64,000 bases of DNA from UJ101 sp965262705 (lineage in GTDB: Bacteria; Bacteroidota; Bacteroidia; Flavobacteriales; UJ101). Positions 17,267-25,982 of this stretch are shown here, in pieces; the stretch's first letter is position 1; the number at the start of each line of letters is the position of its first letter. Where the stretch lies: positions 1,922,001-1,986,000 of the forward strand of contig OZ253556.1 in the NCBI GenBank assembly GCA_965262705.1, given 5' to 3'. The notes below the pieces were generated by a model. That model worked only from the letters and a program-made list of their open reading frames with translations. It had not been told where the DNA came from and did not search any database. The position numbers and the translations under genes were made by a program.

Positions 17267-18196
17267 ATGATTAAATTTTTTTTATTCCCGTTTTGCTTTT
17301 TGCTCTTTTTAGGAAAATGTACGCATGAGAAAACTTCTGCGCAAAGACAGAAAATAAATAACTCAAAAATTATTCGAGATACGATTAGAAAAGGAGATAT
17401 GAAAAAATACGTATCATTCCCTAAAAAATTGTATGAGAACTCTGGGTTAGAAACCCAAGATGGAAAATTGTTTTGGACTTTTAATGACAGCGGTGGAAAA
17501 AACCATCTCTATAAAGTAAATTCTAATGGAGAAATTATAAAAGAACTTGAAGTAAAGGAAGCAAAGAATATCGATTGGGAAAGTATTGCAGAGGATATGA
17601 ATTTTATTTATATAGGTGATTTTGGCAATAATAAAGGTAATAGAAAAGATTTAGTTATTTATAAAATTCATAAGGAAAAAATCAATGAGCAGAAAATACA
17701 AAAAATAGAGGCGCAAAAAATTATGTTTGATTACCAAGGGCGAAATGATTATCCTAAAAGCGATTATCAACATGATTTTGATTGTGAAGCCATGTTCATC
17801 TATAAAAATCAAATCCACTTACTAACAAAGGCATGGAAAACGGGAATAGCGGGGCATTATGTCCTTCCAACAATCCCTGGTCAATATACAGCAAAGTTGT
17901 TAGAAAAAATTCCTACCGACGGACTTTTAACTGGTGCGGATGTAGATGAAAATCATGTATTTGCAGTTCAATATACGCGAGAAGGTGAGGTAACACTTTG
18001 GCGTTTTATGATTAATAAAAAAGGATTATTATTTGAAAAGCAGGTTCATGCTACCTACCTTGGCAAAACTAAAAAAATAGGTCAGATAGAAGGGATTACA
18101 GTCTATAATAAACACCTTTATATCAGCGGGGAAGGATATGAAGGAGTTTCTCCTACATTATATTTAATTCCGAATTTTTTTGAAAAAAATAACTGA
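17267..18196 (+). CDS. Putative lipoprotein of unknown function
   Basis: 309 residues. The N-terminus FFLFPFCFLLFLGKCTHEK is a signal peptide with a plausible lipidation Cys at position 18. The mature part has repeating strands with motifs such as LFWTFNDSGGKNHLYKV, YIGDFGNNKGNRKDLVIYKI and HLLTKAWKTGIAGHYVL, suggesting a beta-propeller-like envelope protein. I cannot assign a function. It overlaps the start of the polyprenyl synthetase gene by 17 bp, so the two are probably translated from one mRNA, but no functional link is evident. Confidence 0.65.
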   Translation: MIKFFLFPFCFLLFLGKCTHEKTSAQRQKINNSKIIRDTIRKGDMKKYVSFPKKLYENSGLETQDGKLFWTFNDSGGKNHLYKVNSNGEIIKELEVKEAKNIDWESIAEDMNFIYIGDFGNNKGNRKDLVIYKIHKEKINEQKIQKIEAQKIMFDYQGRNDYPKSDYQHDFDCEAMFIYKNQIHLLTKAWKTGIAGHYVLPTIPGQYTAKLLEKIPTDGLLTGADVDENHVFAVQYTREGEVTLWRFMINKKGLLFEKQVHATYLGKTKKIGQIEGITVYNKHLYISGEGYEGVSPTLYLIPNFFEKNN

Positions 18197-19157
18197 AAAA
18201 ATAAAAGCCCCTATTGTGGCAGAAATGGAAATTTTTGAAGATAAATTCCGTTCTGCTATGCGTTCTCGAGTGCCTTTGTTAGACCGCGTTACCTATTATA
18301 TTGTCCGCAGAAAAGGAAAGCAAATGCGCCCGATGTTTGTCTTTTTAGTTGCCAAAATGCTGGGAGATGTAGAAGAGCGAACCTATCGTGCAGCGGCGCT
18401 AATCGAGTTGATTCATACCGCTACTTTAGTGCATGATGATGTAGTAGATGATAGTAATATGCGCCGCGGATTTTTCTCTATAAACGCCTTGTGGAAAAAT
18501 AAAATAGCGGTATTGATAGGAGATTATTTACTTTCAAAAAGTTTACTTCTTGCCGTAGATCATTATGATTATGATCTACTAAAAGTCATCTCTCGTTCGA
18601 TAAAAGAAATGAGCGAGGGAGAACTTTTACAAATGGAAAAGGCAAAGCGGCTAAATATAACCGAAGGTACTTACTATGATATTATCCTTATGAAAACGGC
18701 AACGCTCATTGCTTCATGTTGTGAAAACGGTGCTCGTTCGGTAGGTTCATCAGACGAAGAAGCAAAAAAAATGCGTCGTTTTGGTGAATGTATTGGAATG
18801 GCGTTTCAAATAAAAGATGATTTGTTTGATTATCAGCAAACCAACCTATTAGGAAAACCAGTAGGGATAGACATTAAGGAACAAAAAATGACCCTTCCAC
18901 TTATTTATGCTATCAATCATTCGGATGAAAAAGATCGAAAGTGGTTAATTCAGTCGGTTAAAAAATATAATAAGGATAAAAAACGTGTGCGGCAAGTGAT
19001 AGATTTCGTAAAAAAATCAGGAGGAATAACCTATACGATAGAAAAAATGAAACAATATCAAATGCAGGCGTTAGAAATGATTGCTCATTATCCTGAATCG
19101 CCGGCTAAGACCTCATTAATCAGCATGATTAATTATGTAATTGAGCGAGATAAATAA
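18180..19157 (+). CDS. Polyprenyl diphosphate synthase
   Basis: 325 residues of the trans-prenyltransferase family. The first Asp-rich motif is DDVVDD at residues 86-91, within LIHTATLVHDDVVDDSNMRR. The second is DDLFD at 213-217, within FQIKDDLFDYQ. GKQMRPMFVF near residue 40 is the usual allylic-substrate region. The enzyme adds isopentenyl units to make the long side chain of a quinone (menaquinone in most Bacteroidota), matching the NQR complex encoded later in the window. Translation appears to start at a TTG inside the preceding gene. That start gives the conserved IKAPIVAEMEIFEDKF N-terminus, which later Met codons would lose. Confidence 0.9.
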   Translation: MKKITEKIKAPIVAEMEIFEDKFRSAMRSRVPLLDRVTYYIVRRKGKQMRPMFVFLVAKMLGDVEERTYRAAALIELIHTATLVHDDVVDDSNMRRGFFSINALWKNKIAVLIGDYLLSKSLLLAVDHYDYDLLKVISRSIKEMSEGELLQMEKAKRLNITEGTYYDIILMKTATLIASCCENGARSVGSSDEEAKKMRRFGECIGMAFQIKDDLFDYQQTNLLGKPVGIDIKEQKMTLPLIYAINHSDEKDRKWLIQSVKKYNKDKKRVRQVIDFVKKSGGITYTIEKMKQYQMQALEMIAHYPESPAKTSLISMINYVIERDK

Positions 19158-19170
19158 AAATTTTAACGGA

Positions 19171-20280
19171 TTAAATTTCACCTTGATTAGCAATGAGTGA
19201 TATAAGTTTTTCTATTTCCGAAAAAGTATTAAAGCTGTGCAAACTGATCCGTAATCGTTCTTTTCCCTCAGGAACAGTGGGAGAAAAAATAGGTTTTACG
19301 GCAAAGCCTTCACCCTGCAATTGATGCATTATATCAGTTAGTTTTTTTTTGGTTTTACTCATATAAAATTGTATAGGAGAATCGTTTAATGAAAAAGAGG
19401 GGGTCAATTTTTTAGCTTGAACGGTTTTTTTATAAAAATCAATATTTTGTTTTAATTTTTCTCTTGTGTAATGATCTTTTGATAACCGCTGGTATCTTTG
19501 TTCAATTTCTTTTGCTAGGTCGCTCGAAAGCGCGGTGGTATAAATAAATGAACGGGCAAAGTTGATCAAGTAGGTTATTAATTCGTTTGATCCTACCCAC
19601 ACGGCACCATGGCAGCCTAAAGCCTTTCCGAAAGTGTATAAACGGGCAAAGCAATCTTCATGAATATGATGGTTAATAGCTAATCCTTCGCCATTTTTAC
19701 CATATACCCCTAGGCTATGCGCTTCGTCAATAATTAAGTAAATTTTATATTGGCGCACCAATGCCTTTAATTGTTGAAAATCCGGAGAGTCGCCATCCAT
19801 TGAGTAAACCGATTCAACGACTACGTAAAGTGTTTCAGCTGTATTAAATTGTTGTATCTTTTTTTCTAAATCCGCCATATCATTGTGTTTGAAACGATAG
19901 GTTTTTGCTTGAGAAAGGCGCATACCGTCACGTACAGAAGCGTGTATCAATTCGTCGTATAGAACAAGGTCTCCTTTTTGAGGGATACAAGAGAAGAAGC
20001 CTATATTGGCATCGTATCCTGAATTAAAAAGTAGTGAGGCTTCTACTTTGTGAAAATTTGCTAAATATTTTTCAACATCAAGATGTTGTTTCCTTGTGCC
20101 AGAAATTAATCGAGACCCGGAACTTCCCCTAAGAAAAAGTGATGTTTTTTCCCTTGCATAGCCCAGATAGTCGTTAGAAAAAAAATCGGTCTTTAGCGAA
20201 TCCCATATTTTTAAAGAGCGCAAAGCACCCTGCTCTTTCCGTGCATGGAGTTTATCTATTAAATTTCGAGGTATATTCAT
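19171..20280 (-). CDS. AONS-family PLP enzyme (8-amino-7-oxononanoate synthase-like)
   Basis: 369 residues of the alpha-oxoamine synthase family. The motifs are SSGSRLISGTRKQHLDVE, LLFNSGYDANIGFF, DEAHS at about 185-189 and the PLP lysine in TFGKALGCHGA (K219). Such enzymes condense an amino acid with an acyl-CoA or acyl-ACP with loss of CO2. The 369-residue length and lack of an N-terminal extension favour BioF (alanine plus pimeloyl thioester, biotin synthesis) over serine palmitoyltransferase. No other bio genes are adjacent, so the substrate is not proven. It is convergent with the polyprenyl synthase gene and divergent from rpmH. Confidence 0.82.
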   Translation of the reverse strand: MNIPRNLIDKLHARKEQGALRSLKIWDSLKTDFFSNDYLGYAREKTSLFLRGSSGSRLISGTRKQHLDVEKYLANFHKVEASLLFNSGYDANIGFFSCIPQKGDLVLYDELIHASVRDGMRLSQAKTYRFKHNDMADLEKKIQQFNTAETLYVVVESVYSMDGDSPDFQQLKALVRQYKIYLIIDEAHSLGVYGKNGEGLAINHHIHEDCFARLYTFGKALGCHGAVWVGSNELITYLINFARSFIYTTALSSDLAKEIEQRYQRLSKDHYTREKLKQNIDFYKKTVQAKKLTPSFSLNDSPIQFYMSKTKKKLTDIMHQLQGEGFAVKPIFSPTVPEGKERLRISLHSFNTFSEIEKLISLIANQGEI

Positions 20281-20322
20281 TTTTGAGTTTCAAAATTATT
20301 TTACTAATTTATAAAGTTTTAT

Positions 20323-20330
20323 TAAATTTG
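20323..20330 (+). promoter_or_regulatory. -7 box upstream of rpmH
   Basis: TAAATTTG matches the TAnnTTTG consensus and lies 57 bp before the rpmH ATG. No TTTG is seen at the ideal -33 distance. The leader of about 50 nt contains a GC-rich ACCCTGGTCTTAGGGGGTT stretch that may fold. Confidence 0.45.
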
Positions 20331-20387
20331 CCAGCTATTAGAACCCTGGTCTTAGGGGGTTGGTTTATAGGTTAAATATATTAAAAA

Positions 20388-20546
20388 ATGAGCAAAAGGA
20401 CTTTTCAGCCTTCGGAAAGGAAGAAACGAAACAAGCACGGGTTTAGAGAAAGAATGTCGTCAAAAGCGGGTAAAAAAGTACTGGCAAGAAGAAGAGCAAA
20501 AGGAAGAAAAAAACTAACGGTTAGCGAAGTAAGAGCTAAGCGATAG
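20388..20546 (+). CDS. rpmH: 50S ribosomal protein L34
   Basis: 52 residues, very basic: MSKRTFQPSERKKRNKHGF, then RERMSSKAGKKVLARRRAKG and a final LTVSEVRAKR. This is the standard L34 signature (RTFQPS...KRxxxHGFRxRM...R..KGRKxL). L34 is part of the large ribosomal subunit. The gene is short and easily missed. It is usually near dnaA, rnpA or yidC in other phyla, but here it stands upstream of ftsE. Confidence 0.95.
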   Translation: MSKRTFQPSERKKRNKHGFRERMSSKAGKKVLARRRAKGRKKLTVSEVRAKR

Positions 20547-20638
20547 CGAGAACGGGTTGTTTTATAAGAAATTATATAGAAACAAAAACAACTTATTTTG
20601 GTGTAATAATATAATGGCTTCACCAGAGAAGAAGAATA

Positions 20639-21331
20639 ATGAATTCTATTATTATTTATCTAAAGAATATATCTGTTTACCAAAAAAAACAGTTAGTTTT
20701 ATCGGGGGTTTCTCTTCAAATAGAAAAGGGAGAATTTATTTATTTGGTAGGCAAAACCGGAAGCGGAAAAAGCAGTTTTTTGAAAGTACTCTATGGTGAT
20801 TTACCTTTGAATATAGGTGAGGCTTCAGTAATTAACTTTAATCTTAGAAAATTACGTAATAAGGATATTCCGTACTTGAGAAGGAAAATAGGGATTGTTT
20901 TTCAGGATTTCCAATTATTAAGTCATCTTACCGTTTACCAAAATTTGAATTTTGCTTTGAGAGCAACTGGCTGGAAAGATAAAAATTCCATTCATAAGCG
21001 TATAATAGAATCGCTGAATGCCGTGGGAATGAAGACAAAAGGATTCAAGCATACGTACGAACTTTCAGGAGGCGAACAACAGCGAGTAGTCATTGCAAGG
21101 GCATTATTGAATAAGCCTGAACTTATCATTGCCGATGAACCCACAGGGAATCTTGACCCTGAAACCTCTATTGAGATTATGAAACTTCTGCGCAAAGTGT
21201 CTAATGAAGAACGATGTGCTGTTTTGATGGCAACGCATGATTTTGCTTTGCTTAAAAGATTTCCAGATAAAACCTATCAATGCAGTACAGGAAAAATTGA
21301 AAGAGCAGAGATGCAAAGCTTTTTTTTATAG
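20639..21331 (+). CDS. ftsE: Cell division ATP-binding protein FtsE
   Basis: 230 residues of a small ABC ATPase. Walker A is GKTGSGKS at 38-45, the ABC signature LSGGEQQRV at 142-150 and Walker B LIIADEPTGNLDP at about 162-174. The FtsE-like features are the Q-loop FQDFQLL with the LTVYQNLNFAL region. FtsE pairs with FtsX to activate cell-wall hydrolases at the division site. No ftsX gene lies beside it, so it could alternatively serve a LolCE-type permease. Confidence 0.85.
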   Translation: MNSIIIYLKNISVYQKKQLVLSGVSLQIEKGEFIYLVGKTGSGKSSFLKVLYGDLPLNIGEASVINFNLRKLRNKDIPYLRRKIGIVFQDFQLLSHLTVYQNLNFALRATGWKDKNSIHKRIIESLNAVGMKTKGFKHTYELSGGEQQRVVIARALLNKPELIIADEPTGNLDPETSIEIMKLLRKVSNEERCAVLMATHDFALLKRFPDKTYQCSTGKIERAEMQSFFL

Positions 21332-21373
21332 AGAATAAGGAATTGCCTAGCATAAGTTAAAATTTCACTTATT

Positions 21374-22561
21374 TTGAAAAAAGTTGTAGTAGGATTATCA
21401 GGAGGGGTAGATTCAAGTGTAGCAGCCTATTTACTAAAAAAACAAGGATATGAAGTTATCGGGATTTTTATGCGAAACTGGAATGATCCTTTAGTTACTT
21501 TAGATGGAGCCTGTCCTTGGGTAGAGGATAGTGCCGATGCACTGTTAGTCGCCGAAAAAATAAATATCCCTTTTCAAGTAATTGATTTGAGCGCCCAATA
21601 TCGTGAGCGTATCGTAGAATATATGTTTTCAGAATATGAAAAAGGGCGAACGCCTAATCCAGATGTGTTATGTAATCGTGAAATTAAATTTGATGTATTT
21701 TTAACTTTAGCACTAAAATTGGGTGCCGATTATGTTGCTACTGGACATTATTGCCAAAAAAAACGCATTAAAAAAGAGGGAAAAGAAATTTATCGACTAG
21801 TAGCCGGAGTAGATAAAAAAAAAGATCAATCGTATTTTCTATGCCAATTAAATCAATTCCAGCTTCGCAAAACACTTTTTCCAATAGGTCATTTGGAAAA
21901 ATCAGAAGTCAGAAAAATAGCGAAATCTCTTGGTCTGGTAACTGCTGATAAAAAAGATTCTCAAGGATTATGCTTTATCGGTCCTGTGCGGTTACCCGAT
22001 TTTTTACAACAGCGCCTCAAGCCTAAAACAGGAAATATTATTGAAATCTCACAGGACTCTCCTTTATATCAATCCGCACTTCCTGTTTTTGAAAAGAAGG
22101 AATCAGAATTGACTTATCACTCAAAAAAAATACATTATATCTCAAGCGATGGAAAAATAGTTGGACAACACCAGGGGGCGCACTATTTTACCTATGGACA
22201 GCGTAAGGGATTAGCTGTAGGCGGCACTCCGGATCCTTTATTCGTTATCGGTATTGATGTAAGAGAAAACATAGTTTATGCCGGACAGGGGCACAATCAT
22301 AAGGGATTATGGCGTAAGGCGCTTTACATTTCAAAAACAGATGCGCATTGGGTTCGCACCGATTTGCAAATAGAGGAAGGAAAATCCTTGAAAGTCCGGA
22401 CGAGAATTAGGTATCGACAACCTCTTCAGGAATCCTATTTATATAGGTTTTCTCATGGTTACTATATTCTGTTTAAAACTCCACAGGAAGCCATTACCGA
22501 AGGGCAATTTGCCGTTTGTTACCTAGCAGATGAATTGATTTTTAGCGGCGTAATTGATTAG
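21374..22561 (+). CDS. mnmA: tRNA-specific 2-thiouridylase MnmA
   Basis: 395 residues. The PP-loop SGGVDSS is at 9-15, and the two catalytic cysteines lie in NPDVLCNREIKFD and DSQGLCFIGPVRLPDF. The TYGQRKGLAVGG segment in the C-terminal half is also typical. MnmA uses ATP and a sulfur relay to place sulfur on U34 of Lys, Glu and Gln tRNAs. Translation starts at a TTG directly before the conserved KKVVVGLSGG, since no upstream ATG is in frame. It is 42 bp after ftsE on the same strand. Confidence 0.95.
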   Translation: MKKVVVGLSGGVDSSVAAYLLKKQGYEVIGIFMRNWNDPLVTLDGACPWVEDSADALLVAEKINIPFQVIDLSAQYRERIVEYMFSEYEKGRTPNPDVLCNREIKFDVFLTLALKLGADYVATGHYCQKKRIKKEGKEIYRLVAGVDKKKDQSYFLCQLNQFQLRKTLFPIGHLEKSEVRKIAKSLGLVTADKKDSQGLCFIGPVRLPDFLQQRLKPKTGNIIEISQDSPLYQSALPVFEKKESELTYHSKKIHYISSDGKIVGQHQGAHYFTYGQRKGLAVGGTPDPLFVIGIDVRENIVYAGQGHNHKGLWRKALYISKTDAHWVRTDLQIEEGKSLKVRTRIRYRQPLQESYLYRFSHGYYILFKTPQEAITEGQFAVCYLADELIFSGVID

Positions 22562-22738
22562 TTTTTTTTACCTTAATTTACTAACCAAAACTGCTAAACT
22601 GTTTTTTTCATGAGAAAACCAAGAAAAATATAAAATTTAATGTGTTCAACAAGATGTTTAAAATCAATTTTTTAAACCCAAAATTATAAATAATACTTAT
22701 CAAAGTAAAAAAAGAATAAACTTTTAGTATAAAAAATA

Positions 22739-22771
22739 TTTGTATTTTAAATAATTATCATTCTAAATTTG
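22739..22771 (+). promoter_or_regulatory. Promoter of the Sdp-like cluster
   Basis: TTTG at 22739-22742 and TAAATTTG at 22764-22771 are separated by 21 bp, a good match to the Bacteroidota -33/-7 pattern. The expected start near 22776 leaves a leader of about 20 nt before the ATG at 22796. The region before it (22562-22735) is AT-rich and without genes. Confidence 0.6.
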
Positions 22772-22795
22772 TTCTTAAGCTAAAAAAATATAATT

Positions 22796-23533
22796 ATGAA
22801 AAAGATTAGAATGATTATTAAGAATCCGTTACTTTGGATGTTTACAGCATTTGCCATATTGTTTGTAAGTTGTAATAGCGATGAAGCAGTACAGAATTTC
22901 ATGGGTAATAGAAATACTAAAGGGGTAGTATTTAATGCTAAAAATTATAACGTTAAAGATTATAGTGATGACTCGGTTTTTAGAGGGGTAATGTTTCTTG
23001 ATGGGCCCGTTGCCAAAAAATTACCGGATTTTAAAGAATTTGATTTTAGAAACTATGTAAAGGATCCTTTTAAAATATCAAAAGTATTGGCTTTTGAAAA
23101 GACAATTATAGATGAGATAAAGGCTGAAAAATCCGATTACTTGAGAATTTTTAGCAATAAAATTTCTTCTGGTGATTTTTATCAGGTAAAATCTGCGATT
23201 GTAGATGCTGCCAATATAATTACTAAAAAAACAACGGTTTTATCAAATAAAAGTAGTGAAGAAAGTGTAAATAATGTTGCCTCTGTTATTCAGGACAAAT
23301 ACTCAAAATATAATACGAAAAACATTTCTAAAACTGAAATGAGTAGTACCGTTTGGTATGATACAGATACTGTAGTATATACTGAAATAGCAGTAATAGC
23401 AATAATAGCAATGGTAGCAGTAATAGATTTGCTTTTAAGTGTTCCATTAGACAATCAGAATAATCTTAAGTTGAATGAATATACAAAAGGTAAATATTTG
23501 TCTGATGTAACGCTTAATCTTCAAGGGATTTAA
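22796..23533 (+). CDS. SdpC-family peptide toxin precursor (lipoprotein form)
   Basis: 245 residues. A signal peptide ends in ILFVSC with the predicted lipidated Cys at 26. Residues 61-76 (VFRGVMFLDGPVAKKL) and 108-138 (including IKAEKSDYLRIF and SSGDFYQVKSAIVDA) align by eye with Bacillus SdpC, which has YFRGLLFGQGEVGKL and a similar helical region. In SdpC the mature toxin is a hydrophobic C-terminal segment that dissipates the membrane potential. Here residues 193-217 (TEIAVIAIIAMVAVIDLLLS) form such a segment, but the Cys pair of SDP is absent. It is followed by SdpA-like and SdpB-like genes, which strongly supports the call. Confidence 0.75.
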   Translation: MKKIRMIIKNPLLWMFTAFAILFVSCNSDEAVQNFMGNRNTKGVVFNAKNYNVKDYSDDSVFRGVMFLDGPVAKKLPDFKEFDFRNYVKDPFKISKVLAFEKTIIDEIKAEKSDYLRIFSNKISSGDFYQVKSAIVDAANIITKKTTVLSNKSSEESVNNVASVIQDKYSKYNTKNISKTEMSSTVWYDTDTVVYTEIAVIAIIAMVAVIDLLLSVPLDNQNNLKLNEYTKGKYLSDVTLNLQGI

Positions 23534-23552
23534 ACTTTAAATAAATAGGGGT

Positions 23553-24119
23553 ATGGTGCCTTCAAAAATTTCTTTGGTTTCTTTTTTTGCAGGAGTTTGC
23601 TTTAATGTATTTATATTTTTCCTGTTATTAAGTGTATATTTTGGTGCAAATCCTTTAAATCATTCTCGTGCTTTACATGTGAATTTTGTTTCTATATTTC
23701 CACAAGGCTGGGCTTTTTTTACTAAAAGTTCTAAAGACCCGCAACTTTATCTTTTTTCTTATAATAAAGGAAAATTTAGGCCGATAAATTTAAGAAATTT
23801 CTCAGCAGAGTATGATTTTGGGCTTTCTCGCCACAACAGAATTTTGAATGTTGAAATTCATCATATTTTCAGAAAAATAAAAGAGGATTCTATCCAAGGA
23901 TATGAGATAAAAGCGATTAGTCCCGATAAAATTCCCGAAGTAATTCTGAAAAACAAAAAAGTGAAGTATGAAAATATAGCCATTAAAAAGGAATTAACTC
24001 CTGATTTAAATGGAAAATACCTGCTTGCCTTGCAATTTCAATTACCTTGGGCATTATTACATAGAAAAAGTGATTATCCCTTGCATTATAATGTATATCC
24101 CATAGAAATGATACAATGA
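23553..24119 (+). CDS. SdpA-family toxin-maturation protein
   Basis: 188 residues. One N-terminal membrane helix (about 9-30) is followed by the family hallmark FPQGWAFFTK at 49-58, the YLFSYNKGKFRPIN strand pair and GLSRHNRI. In Bacillus, SdpA and SdpB are required to turn the SdpC precursor into active SDP peptide; SdpA is thought to act at the outer face of the membrane. The gene is 19 bp downstream of the SdpC-like gene and overlaps sdpB by 4 bp (ATGA), so the three are translated together. Length is close to that of known SdpA proteins. Confidence 0.85.
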   Translation: MVPSKISLVSFFAGVCFNVFIFFLLLSVYFGANPLNHSRALHVNFVSIFPQGWAFFTKSSKDPQLYLFSYNKGKFRPINLRNFSAEYDFGLSRHNRILNVEIHHIFRKIKEDSIQGYEIKAISPDKIPEVILKNKKVKYENIAIKKELTPDLNGKYLLALQFQLPWALLHRKSDYPLHYNVYPIEMIQ

Positions 24120-25030
24120 AACTAAACGACTTCATTCTTCGGTTAGAGCAGCACAGCATTTTTACCCATAAAATCGCGTTGGTAAGAACCATCTTTGCCG
24201 TCAGCGCCTTCCTTGTGTTAATTACTAATAATTTACATGAAATAACGAATTTTAATCTAATAAAGCAAGATGAAATCCTTATTCAACGAGTGCTTTTTAT
24301 GAATCATTACAGTATTTTTAACTTGTGTGGAATTCATTGGGGCAAAATCATTTCTATCCTTATTTTATTGTTTGCTATCACAGGTTACTACCCTAAAATC
24401 TCCTGCCTGCTTCAGGCATGGGTGCATATAAGCATCAGTAATTCCTTTATTATTGTAGAAGGCGGCGACCAAATTGCCTCCAACTTAAGCCTTTTGCTTA
24501 TCCCTATTTGCTTGTTTGATAATAGAATGAACCAATGGGATACGGCTAAAAAAAGCAAAGATCGAAAAGCAGTAAATGTATTTTTTAATGTTTATTATTT
24601 TTTGATTATGCTTCAAGTAGCGGTTGTTTACTTAGATGCCTCTATAGGAAAATTGCTTAACGAAGAATGGAGAAGCGGGACCTGCCTTTATTATTGGTTT
24701 ACGCATAACTTGTTTGGTGCACCCGTGGGCTTACAGAAAGTATATAATATCATCACACTGAGCAGCCTTGCTCCTCTTTTTGCATGGTTAGTCATTATTT
24801 TTGAGCTATGTTTATTTGCCTGCCTGCTCGTAACGAATAAAAAAACGAAAAAAATATTTTTATTTTTAGGGTTGATTTTTCATCTGGGAATTGCCGTAAC
24901 GCATGGTTTAATTAGCTTTTTTCTGTATATGGCCGGTGCGCTTATTCTTTATCTGGATGAAGAGAATGTGGTATATCATTTTTTAAGAAAATTATATTAT
25001 AAAATCTATGGAATTCATCTTCAAAGCTAA
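24116..25030 (+). CDS. SdpB-like HTTM-domain membrane protein
   Basis: 304 residues with about six to seven membrane helices. The pattern fits the HTTM (horizontally transferred transmembrane) domain shared by SdpB and vitamin-K-dependent carboxylases: LFMNHYSIFNLCGIHWGKI, AWVHISISNSFIIVEGGDQI, YLDASIGKLLNEEWRSGT and FHLGIAVTHGLISFFLYMAG. In Bacillus SdpB cooperates with SdpA in making the SDP toxin. It overlaps the SdpA-like gene by 4 bp and the following PH-domain gene by 23 bp, so the operon is tight. Confidence 0.85.
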   Translation: MKLNDFILRLEQHSIFTHKIALVRTIFAVSAFLVLITNNLHEITNFNLIKQDEILIQRVLFMNHYSIFNLCGIHWGKIISILILLFAITGYYPKISCLLQAWVHISISNSFIIVEGGDQIASNLSLLLIPICLFDNRMNQWDTAKKSKDRKAVNVFFNVYYFLIMLQVAVVYLDASIGKLLNEEWRSGTCLYYWFTHNLFGAPVGLQKVYNIITLSSLAPLFAWLVIIFELCLFACLLVTNKKTKKIFLFLGLIFHLGIAVTHGLISFFLYMAGALILYLDEENVVYHFLRKLYYKIYGIHLQS

Positions 25031-25544
25031 ACTTTCGTGGTTTAATAAAATTTTAACTCTCCTTGTACTCCTATTCATATTATGGCTTATTTATTTTATT
25101 TTTTTCAGTCAAACACCTGTTGAACGAGGAGCATATTTTGCTTTAGTTGCAGTAATTATTATTTTAGTAATAGCTTATAGCTATCGGCCAGTACGTTACA
25201 TGGTTAACGAACAATATGTTATCATTCAACGGCCTTTTTATCAAACAAAAATTCCTTTAAAAAACATCAAACAAATTAAGCAAATCAGTTATGAAGAACT
25301 CTCTGCGCGGATTCGGCTCTTTGGTTCCAGCGGTTTCTTTGGGCATTTTGGCATTTATCACTCTACACGTTTTGGTAAGCTCTATATGAATGCTACTCAA
25401 CTCAATGATTTAGTATTAATGATTCTTAAAAACCATCGAAAAATAGTCGTTAGTCCTGATAGAGGGTTTCAATTTGTCCATATAATAAAACGTGCTTCTA
25501 TTTTCTCAACAAATCGACTAAGCCGCATAAAAGGCAGTCAATAA
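25008..25544 (+). CDS. Two-helix membrane protein with bacterial PH-like domain, candidate immunity factor
   Basis: 178 residues. Two membrane helices (about 14-33 and 42-58) are followed by a cytoplasmic bacterial PH-like region: YMVNEQYVIIQRPFYQTKIP then LKNIKQIKQIS. It overlaps the SdpB-like gene by 23 bp, so its translation is coupled. The Bacillus operon is paired with SdpI, a multi-helix immunity protein, and no SdpI homologue is seen here. By position this gene is the best candidate for self-protection, but that is inference. The start sits inside sdpB, and internal starts at later codons would lose the first helix. Confidence 0.65.
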   Translation: MEFIFKAKLSWFNKILTLLVLLFILWLIYFIFFSQTPVERGAYFALVAVIIILVIAYSYRPVRYMVNEQYVIIQRPFYQTKIPLKNIKQIKQISYEELSARIRLFGSSGFFGHFGIYHSTRFGKLYMNATQLNDLVLMILKNHRKIVVSPDRGFQFVHIIKRASIFSTNRLSRIKGSQ

Positions 25545-25982
25545 TATAATTAATATTTATAGCTAGTCATCTTTTTAATTTCTTCCTCACTTGGTAATGT
25601 ATTCATTTTTTTAAGCGATTTATAGTAGAATGTATTTTAATAAAACACGCTATCAGGTGCAGACTTCTCCTTATTATGCTGCCGTACGCCTTTGGACAAA
25701 TGCCGTGATTAGTCTCTTAGAAACTTGAAAATGGTTGAGCATGGGCGTAGAAATAAGCAACCATGCGCCGATAGAAAAGCCTTTTAATGTAGCGGTGATC
25801 CTAATGTGATAGAGCTTTTGTTTCATATTTAGCTAATAAGTTTTCTAATCTCTTCAATAGATTGCCTTAATTCTTCTTCTGTAAATCTGGCATTTTTGAT
25901 TCTTATTCCCTATCTCACCCTTCCAAATCCCGAACCTCTTCCTGTAACCTTTAGTGGAAAATCGCTGAATAGGGCGAATGCC
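25545..25982. other. Gene remnants before the 23-bp minisatellite
   Basis: No intact gene is seen. On the minus strand a short frame ending near 25830 gives RIKNARFTEEELRQSIEEI and looks like the C-terminus of a lost gene. Directly behind it a 50-codon frame begins MKQKLYHIRITATLKGFSIG. Both are interrupted by stops and look like decaying coding DNA. Confidence 0.35.

Noticed and set aside
20341..20390. A riboswitch or tRNA-like structure before rpmH
   Set aside because: There is a GC-rich stretch, but I could not form a known aptamer or cloverleaf.
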